Below are positions 49,247 through 61,500 of a stretch of 63,691 nucleotides of DNA, in pieces. This DNA comes from Chara braunii (Eukaryota; Streptophyta; Charophyceae; Charales; Characeae): positions 117,585-181,275 of the forward strand of contig BFEA01000443.1 in NCBI GenBank assembly GCA_003427395.1, in the 5' to 3' direction. Below the pieces are notes generated by a model, which saw only the letters and a list, made by a program, of their open reading frames with translations, was not told the DNA's origin and ran no database searches. Positions within the stretch are counted from its first letter, which is position 1, and each line of letters starts with the position of its first letter. A program made the translations under genes and the position numbers.

Positions 49247-50780
49247 ATGTACTTTGTGATTTTTGGAAAACCTCTGTGTACTTTGCAATGTGGGATTGTA
49301 TGATTTTTTGCATTCAATGATTTTTGGAAACGCCTCTTTGTACTTTGCAATTTGCCATTGAATGAATTTTTTGCATTGAATGATTTCTGGAAACTGTTCG
49401 TGTGTTGTGCGACTTCACCTTTGGAAAAACACTAGGCAACTTTAGATGTTTCTATCTCGATGTCTGGGATGACAAGAGATATTTGTATGAATGGATATGT
49501 ACCTTCTACACACAAAGATTTGATGGCATTTTCATCTGGGAATATACAAATGAGAAGCCAATGTCCATATTAAATCATCCCGTTGATGGAGTGCGCACCT
49601 GCTTCTCCATCAAAGTGCGAGTTCAATCGCACTTCTGGTGTGAACCCTGAGCGATTCCCTCGCACTTTGCTTCACGTCGAGGAGGGGATCGAACGCACTC
49701 CCGGTAAGCACTTGCACATCACGAATCAAGAGCACGTCCCAATTGGAACATCGTCGAGTTCTTGCGATGTCGACTCCCACATGATGACTACACTGAACAG
49801 CGGCAGGATGGTCGGTCCGCCTCTCCGATGTGGATCTAACAGTGGATTGCGTCAAATCTGCTCTCATAGATCCACACCGGGGATGGGGGCCGGGATACGA
49901 CCACCGTTTGCTTGTAAGGCATCATATGATGTGTCGATATAACCGACATCCAGAACTGCTTGGTGAGCATCTAGTGCTACGCCAATAAGTTCCAAACAAG
50001 GTTGCAAAGTCCCCTACGAATGTTCATTGTCGGTTCCTCACATCGTCGATTCCCACGTAATGAGTACAGTAAACAGCGACAGAATGGCAGGTCCCCCTCG
50101 CCGGAATGGATCTAACGGTGGATTGCGTCAAATCTGCTCTCAGAAATCCACACCGGATAAAAGGATCTGCAATCAGCCGCTGCTTGCTTGTAAGCATCAT
50201 ATGATGTATCCTTACGATTGACATCCAAAATTGTTTGGTGAGCATCTAGTGCTACGCCAAGCAGTTCTGAACACGGCCGCAATATCCCCTAAGAATGCTT
50301 TTAGCACTAGAGACCTTAGACCGCCGACTGTTTCACACTTCCTGAAGGTGGTCATTTCAACCGATGCAGAAGGCTCGTGATCACTTCCATTGCTTGTATA
50401 CGTGCCCATGGGTGCTCGGTGTTGCATACATGTAGTACTGTTGGCCCCCGCTGGATACATTAGCGTCTCGGATGCATCCCACAGAAGGACCTCACACGCT
50501 GCGGACATGCAAATTCCATGGGAGTGCTAATGGCAATCCGCACCGACAACTGATAACGTGCGGGAAACAAATACACAGCCATCACCAACGACTGTTTGAC
50601 ACTTCTTGAAGGTGGTCTGCCACTTCTCAAAGGTGGTCAGTCGCCAAATAGATCACGACCTGACATCAATCTCGCATTAACGTTCTCGTCCGAGTGCAAA
50701 TGGCAATCCGAGAAGACGACCAATGAGTGTTTGATACTTTCTTAACGTGCTCTGTCGAATACCGATAACTGTGAATTGAC
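49247..50780 (-). repeat. Dispersed repeat R1, inserted copy
   Basis: Inverse copy of 26740-28340. The corresponding place in element 1 (about 2455) lacks it, so it entered element 2 after the copies separated or was lost from element 1. It ends near CGATAACTGTGAATTGACTC, a phrase also seen near the right ends of both giant elements (about 63322 and, inverted, 22160-22200). Confidence 0.65.
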
Positions 50781-51049
50781 TCGTTGTTCAACTAGACTCT
50801 CTCCAACAGAAAAATTGTGGCAAATTTTCTGACAGGATGATCACATGTGGATACCACATTTCAACCGTTGGAACTGTATTTATAAACTGTTTGGCGGAGG
50901 GGGGGGTCATGTGTTCCACCAGAAGTGAAGGAAACCAACGCTGACCAAACATTGGGAAAACTGAAACTTGTGTGTCCATTTGTTGGTCCATTTGTTGAAA
51001 GGATGTTGGTCCATCTGTTGACCATTTGTTGACAACTTATTGAAAACTT

Positions 51050-51170
51050 GTGGAGAACTTGTTGAAACGTGTTAAGAACGTGTTGAAACGTGTTGAAAAC
51101 TTTTTGAAACGTGTTAAAAACTTGTTGAAACGTGTTGAAAACTTGTTGAAACGTGTTGAAAACGTGTTCA
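51050..51170 (+). repeat. 21-bp tandem repeat
   Basis: About six units of ACTTGTTGAAACGTGTTGAA type. It translates as LLKRVEN repeats, which I regard as incidental. Confidence 0.8.
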
Positions 51171-51367
51171 CCTTTCGTAGAACGTTACGTTCTGTGTTGG
51201 GGGAAAAAAATGATATTTTTGGCTCGTGTTGTCGGTTTTCGCGGTTTCTTCTAGTCATTTTCTACTGTTGCACGATATGATATGGTCTTTCGCAAATGTC
51301 AATCGTTGAGTCTTTCAGTACTCCTAACATGCAACGACCACAATGACTGGAAAAAAAAAAAGAGTGT

Positions 51368-51369
<2 letters not shown>

Positions 51370-51420
<51 letters not shown>

Positions 51421-51669
51421 GGAAGCAGAGTTCACTACTGCGTGACACAAATTCACCAACATGGCAGTGCGAGACAGACATTGGTCCGTAGTAGCCAACC
51501 TTTGTTTTGGATTGGTGCTGGATTGCGGTATTTCATTTTGCTGATGGACGCGTGAGGGCGTGTCGATTAAATGTTGAGCTGCCCTGCTACAAGCACGGTT
51601 CACTACTGCGTGACACAAATTTACCAACATGGCAGTCCGCGAGAGAGAGTTGCACGCAGTAGCCAACCT

Positions 51670-51702
<33 letters not shown>
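51370..51702. repeat. GA/CT microsatellites with a duplicated 83-bp segment
   Basis: (GA)n at 51370-51419 and (CT)n at 51676-51702. Segments 51420-51500 and 51590-51675 are direct duplicates (TTCACTACTGCGTGACACAA, CACCAACATGGCAGT, GTAGCCAACCTT words). Confidence 0.8.
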
Positions 51703-52111
51703 GCGTGTGTGTTTCCGCCTCCGCTCGCCGCCATCCCTAAGAACCTGCCGTTGCAATTTCATATGATGTCCGATGCCCGAACCTTTTTGCTACAAGAGGT
51801 CGACAACGGGTATGTCATGGGTGATCGAATCTAGTTGCAATCTTATATAATGCAGTGATGACCGTTAATAATCGTTGACGCCTTTAGCGTGATTGTTCAC
51901 TCGCCTTTACCCCTGCGCATTGATTTCATTCCGCGCTCAATTGCCGTATTGACGGATAAAGATGCACCACAATTGCCGAGATTCACATCTGCGTGAGTGG
52001 GAACTGTACGATGCATCACATTGTCAGGCTTAGTGCGGGCAAGGTCCTCAGAGTCTTATATAAGGGATTTGTCGACGACTAAGTGAGAATTCATTCGTAG
52101 TTTAAGATTTT

Positions 52112-52890
52112 GTCCTCTACCTTTGCTCGCAGAAATTAATTACTCGCTTAGAGCGTCCAATTTTTGGGGTTCATGACGCTGTCGAGCGCATTGGTCTTAA
52201 TCCTCGTCACAAATACATATTGACCTTCTGCAAGCTGCTCCGGCTGAGTGCGCCAGCCATACATCTCGCGAGCCCCTACGATAGGATAGGCAGTACGCGA
52301 GGCGTAATTTACCTCCACCTTACGGGAGTTGTCACCTCCCTTCGGTGGGCGTATCCTCGCCGAGCTACCAGTCCACGGTACGAAAGATGGTCAATTGAAA
52401 TCGCAGAGGTGGACTCGTTCGCTGTAGCATACAGGGTACGCGAGGTCCCACACCTCTGTCGGACCCGCACGAGAACCGGCGCACTGGGGGGGCTAAAGTC
52501 AGATGCCACTACCATTCGACGTCGGTCGACTAGGATGTATCCCGCTCACTATGCACGGGAACCGGCGCACGAAATTCGACATCGATCGACTAGGACGTAT
52601 CTCGCTCACTACGAACATAATATTAAAAATAAAACGTGTACACACACACACGAAATGACAAAAAACAATATAACAACAACGTGACAACACTGAGTCTCCT
52701 AGTCCCTTCAGTAGCCATCCCATAACTTTCCGTCGCGGAAATCGGATAGCCGACACTCGCGATACTTTGTATAAAACAGCGAGGCCACAGGGCTATCTCA
52801 TATCGACTAGCAATGCATGTGCAAGCAAGCAGTCGCAGTGTTGGCGTACTATGTAATGTCCATAATCAAGCGCACAAGTTGCACGTTGAT
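52112..52890. other. Segment of element 2 without a counterpart in element 1
   Basis: Flanking sequence on both sides aligns with element 1 (about 1084 and 470), but this 780-bp stretch does not. It has two near-identical phrases with ACTAGGA(T/C)GTATC and CGCTCACTA (about 52528 and 52588) and a TATA-like TTGTATAAAACAG near 52768. It could be a solo LTR or another insertion; no clear termini or coding motif found. Confidence 0.4.
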
Positions 52891-53026
52891 GAGCCCGGAG
52901 CACTCGAACAAACCTGGAGTTTATCCTGAGTTGCCGAGCGGCGGCCGCTCCAAAAGGCTACCTCGAAGATAGCCTACAAGGGAGAAAATCGAACACCATT
53001 GGTGTGCTGGGGTGGTTGGGGTTGGG

Positions 53027-53027
53027 T

Positions 53028-53073
<46 letters not shown>
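53027..53073. repeat. (GT)n microsatellite
   Basis: Pure GT tract near the right TIR of element 2. Element 1 has a C-rich tract in the equivalent position. Confidence 0.9.
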
Positions 53074-53074
<1 letters not shown>

Positions 53075-53235
53075 TGGGTCGAGTACTCCAAGCGATGACA
53101 GTTGACCCATATCACTGCCCACTTAGCAACACTTAGCAAAGATTGTTTCGATTTACTCTTATTTATGTCGCTCCTCAGTTCATATTGCCAACATGGATTT
53201 CTCTTACTTATATCGCTCCAACATGAATTCCGTCT

Positions 53236-53287
53236 TTGTTACAAAAAATGAACAATCAAAAGGTTCACTTTTAACGAAATGTGTATT
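53236..53287 (-). repeat. TIR, right end of element 2
   Basis: Read on the minus strand it starts AATACACATTTCGT and continues TAAAAGTGAACC. It abuts the second CAAC target duplication and matches the left TIR of element 1 for more than 40 bases. Confidence 0.85.
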
Positions 53288-53291
53288 CAAC
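53288..53291. other. Target-site duplication CAAC, right copy
   Basis: First four bases after element 2. Fusing 20382 to 53292 restores the reading frame of the host gene exactly. Confidence 0.8.
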
Positions 53292-54138
53292 GTCCTACGA
53301 AACCTCGTCGTACGCGAGCGAGTATTCCTTTTCGATCAAGAATGTGGACAGGGATCTTATCATCATGAAAAAAAATATTTGGGCAGAAGGAACGGTCAAT
53401 CTTGATAGCGATTATCTGCATGTCGAAGTTGGGGTCGACCTCGACGTTTATATTGAACCCGAAACACGTGTTGTTGATGGACAAACTAGAATAGTTCGCG
53501 ATAGAGGGTCAAATATGTGGTACCTCTACTGGAGTTTAGAAGAAGTCCAACTTTGGGAAGTTCCATCCAGTCAGGAGGAGAAGGTCGACGTTGAGGATAT
53601 GGTAGATTCCTGCAACTCACTACGCTTAGAACAAGACTGGGATTGTATAGACGACCAACATGCTAAACTTTGTGCATGGTACTGCATCGGGAAGACGCAG
53701 TTGCGTTTCCCTGTGATCATAGACTATCATGGCCGAGTTCGTTTGTTCAACCGTGACACCCCTTTACTAACTCTTTTCACGACAACCAAGCTTTATGGTA
53801 AGCGAATGAGAGTTTTCTTCCTTGTGAGGGAAGACTTTCGCGAGCCCATGTCCGCGGGTGCTCTAAAGCGCTTCCGTAATCGATTTGAAATAGATCCTTC
53901 GCTCGCAAAAGAATTGAATCTAAGGGTTGACTGTTTTGTGCATGCCCAACTTCACTTCCTTTTCGGATTATGTGAGGAGATATTTTTCACGTTGGAACAC
54001 AAGGACAACTACAATGACTACACTCTACGAAAAGTTTCGCATCAGCGTTCGGGTGTCCAGACATTGGAATTCATAGGTGGTAGGCGGAGACAGATCTACA
54101 ACTGTCCTTACTGTGACGATGGACACCAGTCGCCCTGA
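53292..54138 (+). pseudogene. CPYC-1 gene, 3' part after the element 2 insertion
   Basis: Continues the frame begun at 20336: SYETSSYASEYSFSIKNV, IIMKKNIWAEG, DYLHVEVG, GSNMWYLYWSLEEVQL, KLCAWYCIGKTQL, IIDYHGRVRLFNRD, RVFFLVREDF, LRVDCFVHAQLHFLFGLC, and terminal YNCPYCDDGH. There are no stops in this 282-codon part, so the gene was apparently intact when element 2 landed in codons 15-16. A GTG near the break could act as a start only if transcription began within element 2, which I cannot support. Confidence 0.8.
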
Positions 54139-54785
54139 CCTGCTATGTGAGCCTTCCTATTTGGAAATCTCCACAACTCCGAGTTCGTTCGCATTTTGCT
54201 GCTATACTCATACGAAAACCTCGTTGTTCATCGACGACCGCATTGTTCACATTAATCTGAGTTAACTCGCCATTGTTGTCAAAGTTTCCACCCCGCGGGT
54301 CTTCTTTTTTCCGCTTCTCCTGACCTTCGCACAATTGGGAGTACGGACACCCTGCAACAAAGTGCGAATCTATTCTCAGTTATCGGGTCCCTGGTAGGCC
54401 GTTTCATTCCTCCTTTGAGTAGATGTGTGAGACTTCAATTCATTATGAACTGGCATAAGTGTAAGTATACTTGCAGTTGTCATTCCCGCTAGACTCACTT
54501 TGCGTCATCGTTTACATGCCACCTCGTTTTTCCTCCCACAATGCAGCATGAACTCCAACCAGACCTCGGCCTGCGTAAGTACTTCCTGCTCATCTCACGG
54601 CGCTGTTTCTCCAAACCGGATTCCTGACCTCAAAAGTCACGTCCTTATTGTCATGTGCAGTGCTCACCCTCATTTCCTTTACTTGATCTGTCCCTTTCCA
54701 CATTGTCCCCCCTCCATGTGTCGTGTGGTTCACGCACTCCCATCATTTCTATCGGGACACTCATTGCTTCGACACGTAATGCAGT
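54139..54785. other. Spacer between CPYC-1 and CPYC-2 with a duplicated N-terminal segment
   Basis: Holds a palindrome-type motif near 54176 (AACTCCGAGT-TCGTTCGCATTT). The start of CPYC-2 (ATGAACTCCAACCAGAC) is present twice, at about 54548 and at 54786. The first copy runs into CTGCGTAAGT, a good 5' splice-donor match (GTAAGT at 54575-54580), and the second is preceded by GTAATGCAG, an acceptor-like end. Confidence 0.5.
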
Positions 54786-55724
54786 ATGAACTCCAACCAG
54801 ACTTCAAGTGTTTGCTCTTCGCGTCAGCCGAGCCAGTCGAGTAACTGTTCCTCTTCAAGCGACGTCTCACTGTTTCCCGCACAGGATCTCATTATTTTGA
54901 ACAAAAATATACGGGAGAACCATCTCATGAGCATTGACCCTCAATATTTGCACATCGAAAGCGGTGTTGCGCCGAACGGGGAAATCTCTATGTGTTTAAC
55001 CTATGACAATGACGGGCAAATTGTGATCGCTTCGGATAACGGGTCGAACTTCTGGTACCTGTACTCGCTGCAGGAATAGCCTGAGGTTGAGGTAGATCCT
55101 GGCGGCAGCGAGGATGATGATAATGAGTCTGGGGACGTTGTTGCTCCAACTGGGATGATCGACGTTTGGACCACCCTTTGTGCCATCCAACGCTGGTCAG
55201 CCGAAGACAAGAGCCACGTAAAGCTATGTGCATGGTTTTGCCTTGGAAAACCGGAGTAACGGACCCCAGTCATTGTTGACTACTATGGTCGAATTCGGGT
55301 GTTGAATCGCAACACTACCGTTACTACGCTTTTTACGGTCATCAAGGTCGATGGTTGAAAAATGAAAGCTCATTTTGTTATAAGGGAGGAGTACCGGGGT
55401 GTCACCCTCAATCGCGCAAAAGCGTTTTACAGCCCGACACTTGTCGGTGCTCTACGGCGATTCAGAACTTGGTTATCCTTAGGTGTGGCTCTCAGGAAGG
55501 AGCTCAATTCAAGGGTCGACTGTTTGGTACACAGTCAGTTGCACTACCTTTTCGATAATTGCGATGATATATCATGGACAGTTGAATACAGGGATCACAA
55601 CATGGAGGTTGTTTTCCACAAAGATGACTACCACCGGTCGGGTACCAGGAAGGTGAAACTGCTTCCTTGTACTTTGAGAAAAGTATATGATTGTCCTTAT
55701 TGTGAAGACGGGCGTCCCTGGTAG
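54786..55724 (+). pseudogene. CPYC-2, element 1 only
   Basis: From ATG: Ser-rich start, DLIILNKNIRENH, YLHIESGVAPNGEI, GSNFWYLYSLQE, KLCAWFCLGKPE, TPVIVDYYGRIRVLNRNTTVTTLF, MKAHFVIREEYRG, SRVDCLVHSQLHYLFDNC, VYDCPYCEDG. In-frame stops follow LYSLQE (55077-55079), KPE (about 55258) and KVDG (about 55357). This member is absent from element 2, where a deletion joins the CPYC-1 spacer to CPYC-3. Confidence 0.65.
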
Positions 55725-55764
55725 GCGTTTCCACTGTTCCTATGAGTGGGTGTGTCCTTGCACA

Positions 55765-55878
55765 ATTGGGAGTGGTAGTACACTCGCCGGCAGCGTGATG
55801 TCGATGTTTGTCGACGGCCGACAGCGTGATGTGTACGATTGTCCGTACTGTCGCAACGGATATCCTGAATATCTGTAA
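55765..55878 (+). pseudogene. CPYC-3, 3' remnant, element 1
   Basis: Only the tail of a CPYC-family gene (RDVYDCPYCRNGYPEYL), closely matching the end of CPYC-3 in element 2 (YDCPYCRNGHAEYL) including the sequence just after the stop. Together the two elements imply an ancestral cluster of four CPYC genes. Confidence 0.65.
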
Positions 55879-55979
55879 GGAAAATGGTCCTCAATAGGAG
55901 AGTAGTCTGACCGTTCCACATGAATCACGTGTTGGAAATGAGACGAGATTAAGCGGCGGTTGCAGGACATGTGCTCGCT

Positions 55980-56110
55980 TGCGAAGTGAGAATCTATTCT
56001 CACTTATCGAACCACATGAACAACGTGTGGAAAATAAGTCGAAATTCAACGTCGGTTATAGAACTTGCGCTATCTTGCGAAGTACGAATCTATTCCTAGT
56101 TATCGAACCC
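55980..56110. promoter_or_regulatory. Two palindromes upstream of CPYC-4, element 1
   Basis: GAAGTGAGAAT-CTATTCTCACTTATCGAACC at about 55983 and GAAGTACGAAT-CTATTCCTAGTTATCGAACC at about 56077, about 95 bp apart and sharing the same trailing word. They lie 120-240 bp upstream of the likely CPYC-4 start. Confidence 0.55.
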
Positions 56111-56226
56111 TTTCGTGCATCCGATAAGATTGTGTATTTGTTTTTTATGCACTCGTTTTTTTTTTATGCACTTGGGAGAATCGCAACTGACGCGCTTCCT
56201 TGCGTTTCTCCGCTGATGCAGAATGA

Positions 56227-57131
56227 ATGTCAATACTTCGTTGTAGAGTAGGAACTCCTTAGCGTCATACATCGATCTGATCATTTTGTCAAACAATATT
56301 TGGGATGACATTGGGTGTTCTGGTGTGGACCATGACTACCTGCACTTCGAAAATGATGTTGCCTCCAACGGGGAAATCCCTTCGTGGCAAAGTGCGGAAG
56401 AAGGACCCCTTCGGATTTGCCGTGATACAGGGTCGAACTTTTGGTACATGTACACTTTAACGAAGGATGTACAGGCATGCCCTATCGAGTTGGAGTCACT
56501 TCTGAAGAGGGAACCCGTCAAAGAGGAACCCGTTCGAACTTCTGAGATGGTGGAAGCATGATACATTCTATGTGAAAAACTGAAGTGGACGTCGTCGGAC
56601 AAGTTGCATCAAAAACTTTGTGCCTGGTTTTGCCTCAGGAAACCGACGACGTCGGCGCCGGTAATCATAGACTACTTTGGTCGAGTGAGGGTGTGTAATC
56701 GTGGCACCACCGTCGTAACGCTCTTCACTGCCGTGAAGGTGGACGGTCGACGAATAAGAGTTATTTTCCTCGCAAGGGAGGAATTTCATGGTGTGAAACT
56801 CACTTCATTTCAAACGTTTCACCCATCGGGGCTTGCTGGTTCCATTGCGCGATTCAAAAATAGGCTAGTCATAGATCCTGCACTCAAGGATTAGCTGGAT
56901 TTGAGGGTTGACTGCTTGGTGCACTAGCAACTCCACTACCTCTTCAATTGCTGCGGCGAAATAAATTTCACAGTCGAACATAGGGACAACGAATTGTGAT
57001 TTGTTCACCGTCGTCTAGATTATTCAGCCTCCGGACCTCAGGATGTGACACTTCCCAATGGGAAGACGAGATATGTGTGCGACTGCCCTTACTGCAATGC
57101 TGGACATCTACATTTTCACTACCGGCGTTAG
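56227..57131 (+). pseudogene. CPYC-4, element 1 copy
   Basis: Homologue of 30607-29708. The start region (ATG at 56227) is frame-shifted; from about 56286 the frame reads NNIWDDIG, DYLHFENDVASNGEIPS, GSNFWYMYTLTKDVQACP, KLCAWFCLRKP, IIDYFGRVRVCNRGTTVVTLF, VIFLAREEF, LRVDCLVH, CDCPYCNAGH. In-frame stops occur near 56560, 56893, 56926 and 56996. The intact copy is in element 2. Confidence 0.7.
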
Positions 57132-57174
57132 ACTCGCACTATGCTTACTTCCCATTGATTTCATTGAATGCAGA

Positions 57175-57529
57175 CGACGGTTGTTGCCGCAACCGAGAAC
57201 ATTTATGGTTTTGAGTGGTTTGGCAACATTGGGCTTCCCTGATACCGCTACCTTCCGGTCCCTGAAAATGATGACCGTCTGCCGTTCTACGGAGAGAAGG
57301 TGATGACAGCCCGCAGTTCTGGGTAGACCGTTATCCGTTCGAAATTTGTAACTCGACCAATTTGAATGGAATTTTAAGATATATACTCGTGCGTGACTTG
57401 CTGAGTGTCGAACCAGATATTCAGGCCCGATTTCCCGAACCAAGTCATTTTAGTCAAGTTCGACATAGACGAGCGCAACGACGGCGATCGAGGGAGGCTA
57501 CTTGAAGACTGCACATGCTGCTACCATGG
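57175..57529 (+). pseudogene. Remnant of the 233-aa gene, internally deleted, element 1
   Basis: Matches the gene at 29476-28775 at both ends: ATENIYGFEWFGNIGLP and YRYLPVPE at the start, then directly DDSPQFW, RYPFEICNSTNLN, and the basic end RRAQRRRSREAT. The middle of the protein, about 90 residues with the hydrophobic segment, is missing, and stops occur at several sites. Confidence 0.65.
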
Positions 57530-59285
57530 AGATCGTACTAAGTCTTTTCACACGACACATGATACGAAAATAGTCATCGTCTCAGGATATTCGGATTCCA
57601 TATGCGAATAGACTCGCATTTATCACCTCATGCCTTCGCCAATGGGTCCGGCCATATCACGCTTGGGACATCGTGTCGAACTTGGATGAACTTCTGTGTG
57701 GGACTTGTGTAGGCAGGTGAATATCGTGTCGGGCTTGGATGAATTTTTGTCTAATGTAGGACTTCGGGAGGAATCAGCGTTTGTGTAAATCTTCGGCTTG
57801 AAGCAGCGTTTGTGAAGGACTCCGATAGAACATGTGTTCGACATGTTCGTATTTGTGGCAGGGCTTGTTTCCAGTGTAATGTTGGATTTTTCGGCTTGTG
57901 TTGAACTTCGGTTGAGGTTGTGTTCCACATGTTCGTCCTTGAGATATGGGTTGTGTTTTCATGGCTCAGGCGACGAGGGCGTGTTATGTAAATTGTAGGG
58001 AAGCATCTTGTGTAGATGAGGGCGTGTCATTTAGACTGTATGGCATTGGTGTACTGCGTGATTTTTTCAGAAGATATCTACATTCGTGTGTTGTGTAGAC
58101 GAGGACGTAGGTCATTCGTCGTTTCCTCTCGACTCCATGTACTTTACGACCTGGGTGTGAATGATTTGTGGAAAGCCTACATGTACCTTAGAACGTATCT
58201 TTTAATGATTTTTGGAAAGACTCAATGTATTTTGTGATTTTTGGAAAGCCTCTGTGTGCTTTCCAATGTGGGATTGAATGATTTTTTGCATTGAATTATT
58301 TTTGGAAATGCCTCTGCGTACTTCGCAATTTGCGATTGAATGATTTTTTGCATTGAATGATTTCTGAAAACTCTCCGTGTTGTGTACAACTTGACCTTTA
58401 GAAAAACACTAGGCAACTTGCAGGTGTTTCCATGTCGATGTTTGTGATGCCAAGAGTTAATTATATGAATGGATGTTATGAATCTTGTCCATGCATAAAT
58501 TTGATGACCTCTTGCACCCAGGAATATACAAATGACAAACCAATGTCCATATTAAATCACCACGCTGATGGTGTGTGCACCTAGGTCTCCATCAAGTGGG
58601 AGTTCAATCGCACTTATGGTGTGAACCCCGAGCAATCTACTAAAGTGAGAGTCCATCTAACTGCGATGACAAGATTGAATGTTACGAATCTGTGTTATGG
58701 ATTTGTCCATGCAAAGATGTGATGGCATTTTCATCCGGGAATAGACAAATGACAAGCCAACGTCCATATTAAATCACCACGCTGATGGTATGCGCACCTA
58801 ACTCTCCATCTAAGTGCAAGTTCACTCGCACTTGTGGTGTGAACCCCGAGTAATCCACTTAAGTGAGAGTTCACTCGCACTTTGCTTGTATCCCATTCAA
58901 CAGAAACGACCACCAACCTAGCCCTAGTTGTGATTGAGCAACAAAGATTGCCCAACACCTGGAGTTCAATTGTGTTTGTGGAGTTCGAAACTCTGCTCGA
59001 AACAGATCTAGGTCCAACAGGAAGGTCCACCACAAACCCCGAACAATTTGTTTTCGCAACGACTCCATACAGTTTGACCTAAAAGATTGCATTTTTTTCC
59101 GGCGGAAACGTTCTTGTGATTTTCGTTTGCTTTATGTAAAAACCATCGATGAGGACCTTGTGAATATATTGTACGGGACGTAACGACTGAGTGTTGGCCT
59201 CATCAGGGGAGTTATCATTTACCAAATTTATTTACGAGTGCCTACACGTCCGTATGTGTCGTTTATGTGTGTGTGATGTGTAGGG
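57530..59285. other. Non-coding spacer with R1-type repeats, element 1
   Basis: 57600-58040 aligns with 28340-28770 of element 2. 58170-58440 carries the GAATGATTTTTTGCATTGAATGA repeats (as pieces) seen also at 28130-28330, 49250-49400 and 60530-60660. 58440-58900 holds two copies of the GTCCATATTAAATCACCACG unit and palindromes near 58806 and 58861-58882. No gene. Sequence around 59180-59290 aligns with 24100-24240 upstream of family E member 3. Confidence 0.6.
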
Positions 59286-59291
59286 TGCATA

Positions 59292-60264
59292 ATGTCGTCG
59301 AGAACGTCGACAAGCATCAACATGAGTCCTGAGATGCACATGCGCTTAGCAAAACCGTTTCCTCCTTGTGCGAAATCGGTGCGGCATTGTTCTGGTCATA
59401 CGTAAATCCACGAAGCAACCAGAGAGGACTTCGAAGAGGACCCATGGATGGTCGTCGTCCCGTACATGAACCGGCATCTTGACAAATGGAACGATAGCAA
59501 TTGGAACGTGATGGAGCGTGCCTGCCCTTGGGCAAGCCATTACAAGCTCGCGAATATGTTAGAGTTCGGGAACCTCATTAAACTGTCTGATGGTGTCCTC
59601 GAGCCCAATTTTGTGACCCGTATGCGTAAATCACTCCGCTCCCTTAACCGCTTGAGAAGTCGCCTCGACTGCTAGTACATCACGTCTTCGCCACGAACTT
59701 GGGGAAGTTCGCTGAAGCAAGAGTTTGTGGACTTCGCTCGTCATTGTTAATTCTTGAAGCAGTACCCACCACGTTGCCCAGGGATTTCTCCACAAGTTGT
59801 GTCATAATGTTGTGTTGTTTATTAATGGATGTGTTTTCGCCAGAGTGCTATGTGTGGCTTCTTCAAACAAAAGTAGGAAACTCGTGGATGCAGTTTTGCG
59901 TGTATAACGGAACGAGTTGGTACTTCAGGGGTCCAAGTTCATGGCGTTCCAGTATAGCCGCGGTGTAGATGGGCGGTAAGATGTGGTGAGAGCAGGTCAG
60001 GTCAAAGATGTTTCATTGTGGCATGAGGTGGAAAAGAAAGTGTTCAACATATGAGACTATATAGGGAATTCCTTAGCACGACCAGGAGGGTTTGTTATGA
60101 TGAAATACATGTCCGTATTTTCGGAGAATGCAACAGTCGAGGAACCACATATCCACGTATATGGATCATCTATGAATGCTCTGTATGGCTTCGGTTCACG
60201 ACCTGGTCCGTGGGAGACCCCGTATGTCACAAGATTCAGACGGGTTGTCAGACCTTGTGTTTAA
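59292..60264 (+). pseudogene. Unknown family E member 3, element 1 copy, heavily decayed
   Basis: Homologue of 24091-23090: SSRTSTSINMSPEMHMRLAKPFPPC, DPWMVVVPYMNRHLDKWN, CPWASHYKLANMLEFGNLI, ITSSPRTWGSS, and near the end REFLSTTRRVCYDEIHVR and QTLCLRKKE. Stops and frame changes are scattered through it. Element 1 has only this member in the window where element 2 has three. Confidence 0.65.
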
Positions 60265-60878
60265 GGAAAAAGGAGTGAGAATATAATTTTGTCAGATATA
60301 CTACTATTTTTTATCTGACTGGGATATATGAGGCATCGTGGGGAGGGGTTATCGATTTAGGAAAATGGAACTATTTCATTGGTACAAGTTCTATTTCTTA
60401 TGAAACATGATGTGCATGTATGTAGCCGAAAATGGTAGATATGAAGTAATAGAGAGAGGTGTGAGAGGCAGTAGTAGCAAGTGAACACTATACCGAGTAT
60501 GTTCGGAGTTCTGAAATTGTGATTTTTGGAAAGCCTCTGTGTATTTTGCAATGTGTGATTGAATGATTTTTTGCATTGAATGGTTTTTGAAAACACCCTT
60601 GTGTTCTTTGCAATGTGCGTTTGAATGATTTTTTGCATTGAACGATTTTTTGCAACTCTCCGTGGGGTGTATAACTTGACCTTTACGAAAACTTTAGGCA
60701 ACTTGCAAGTGTTTTCATCTCGATGTTGCGATGACATGAGTAAATGTGATGAATGGATGTTATGTATCTTGTCCATGCAAAGAATTGATTATATTTTCAC
60801 CCGGGAATATACAAATGACAAGTCGGCGTCCATATTTTAATCATCATGCTTTAGGTGTGCGCACCTAGCTCTCCATCG

Positions 60879-60900
60879 AAGTGCGAGTTCACTCGCACTT
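60879..60900. promoter_or_regulatory. Perfect-armed palindrome in the right-end repeat
   Basis: AAGTGCGAGT, spacer TC, ACTCGCACTT. The same unit recurs near 58806, 58861, 61009 and 61690. Confidence 0.6.
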
Positions 60901-61316
60901 GTTGTGTGAAACCCGAGCAATCCACTTAAGTGGTGTGCGCACTTAGCTCTCCACCTTAGTGTGAGTTCACTCTCACTTGTGGTGTGAACCCCGAGCAATG
61001 CACTTAAGTGAGAGTTCACTCGCACTTTGCTTCAACCTGACCTTCAGAAAGACAACAGGCAACTTGTAAGTGTTTCCGTCTCTCCATCCCTCAGACTTTC
61101 ATAATAGTGATCTTGCAAGTGTTTGGATCTCTCATCTTCATGTCATGGGATGCATGGATGTTTTCGACGAAAAAATGTTAATGTCAAGGAAGGGATCGAT
61201 GTTTGCAATGACAAGAATGAATGTTATGAATCTATGTTATGAATTTTCCATACAAATATTTTATGATATTTTCGTCCGGGAATATACAAATGACAAGCTA
61301 GTGTCCATATTAAATC

Positions 61317-61464
61317 AACAGCCATTTCGTCAAAACGGACATATTATATTTTTTAAACGAAATCAAAACTGACTTTTTTTGCCAAAATCCGGTGGGAATT
61401 TTTTGCTCATGGGGGTCCGGCGTTCCCAAAACGCCGGACCCCCCTGGTCTATGGTTGAGACCAG

Positions 61465-61500
<36 letters not shown>

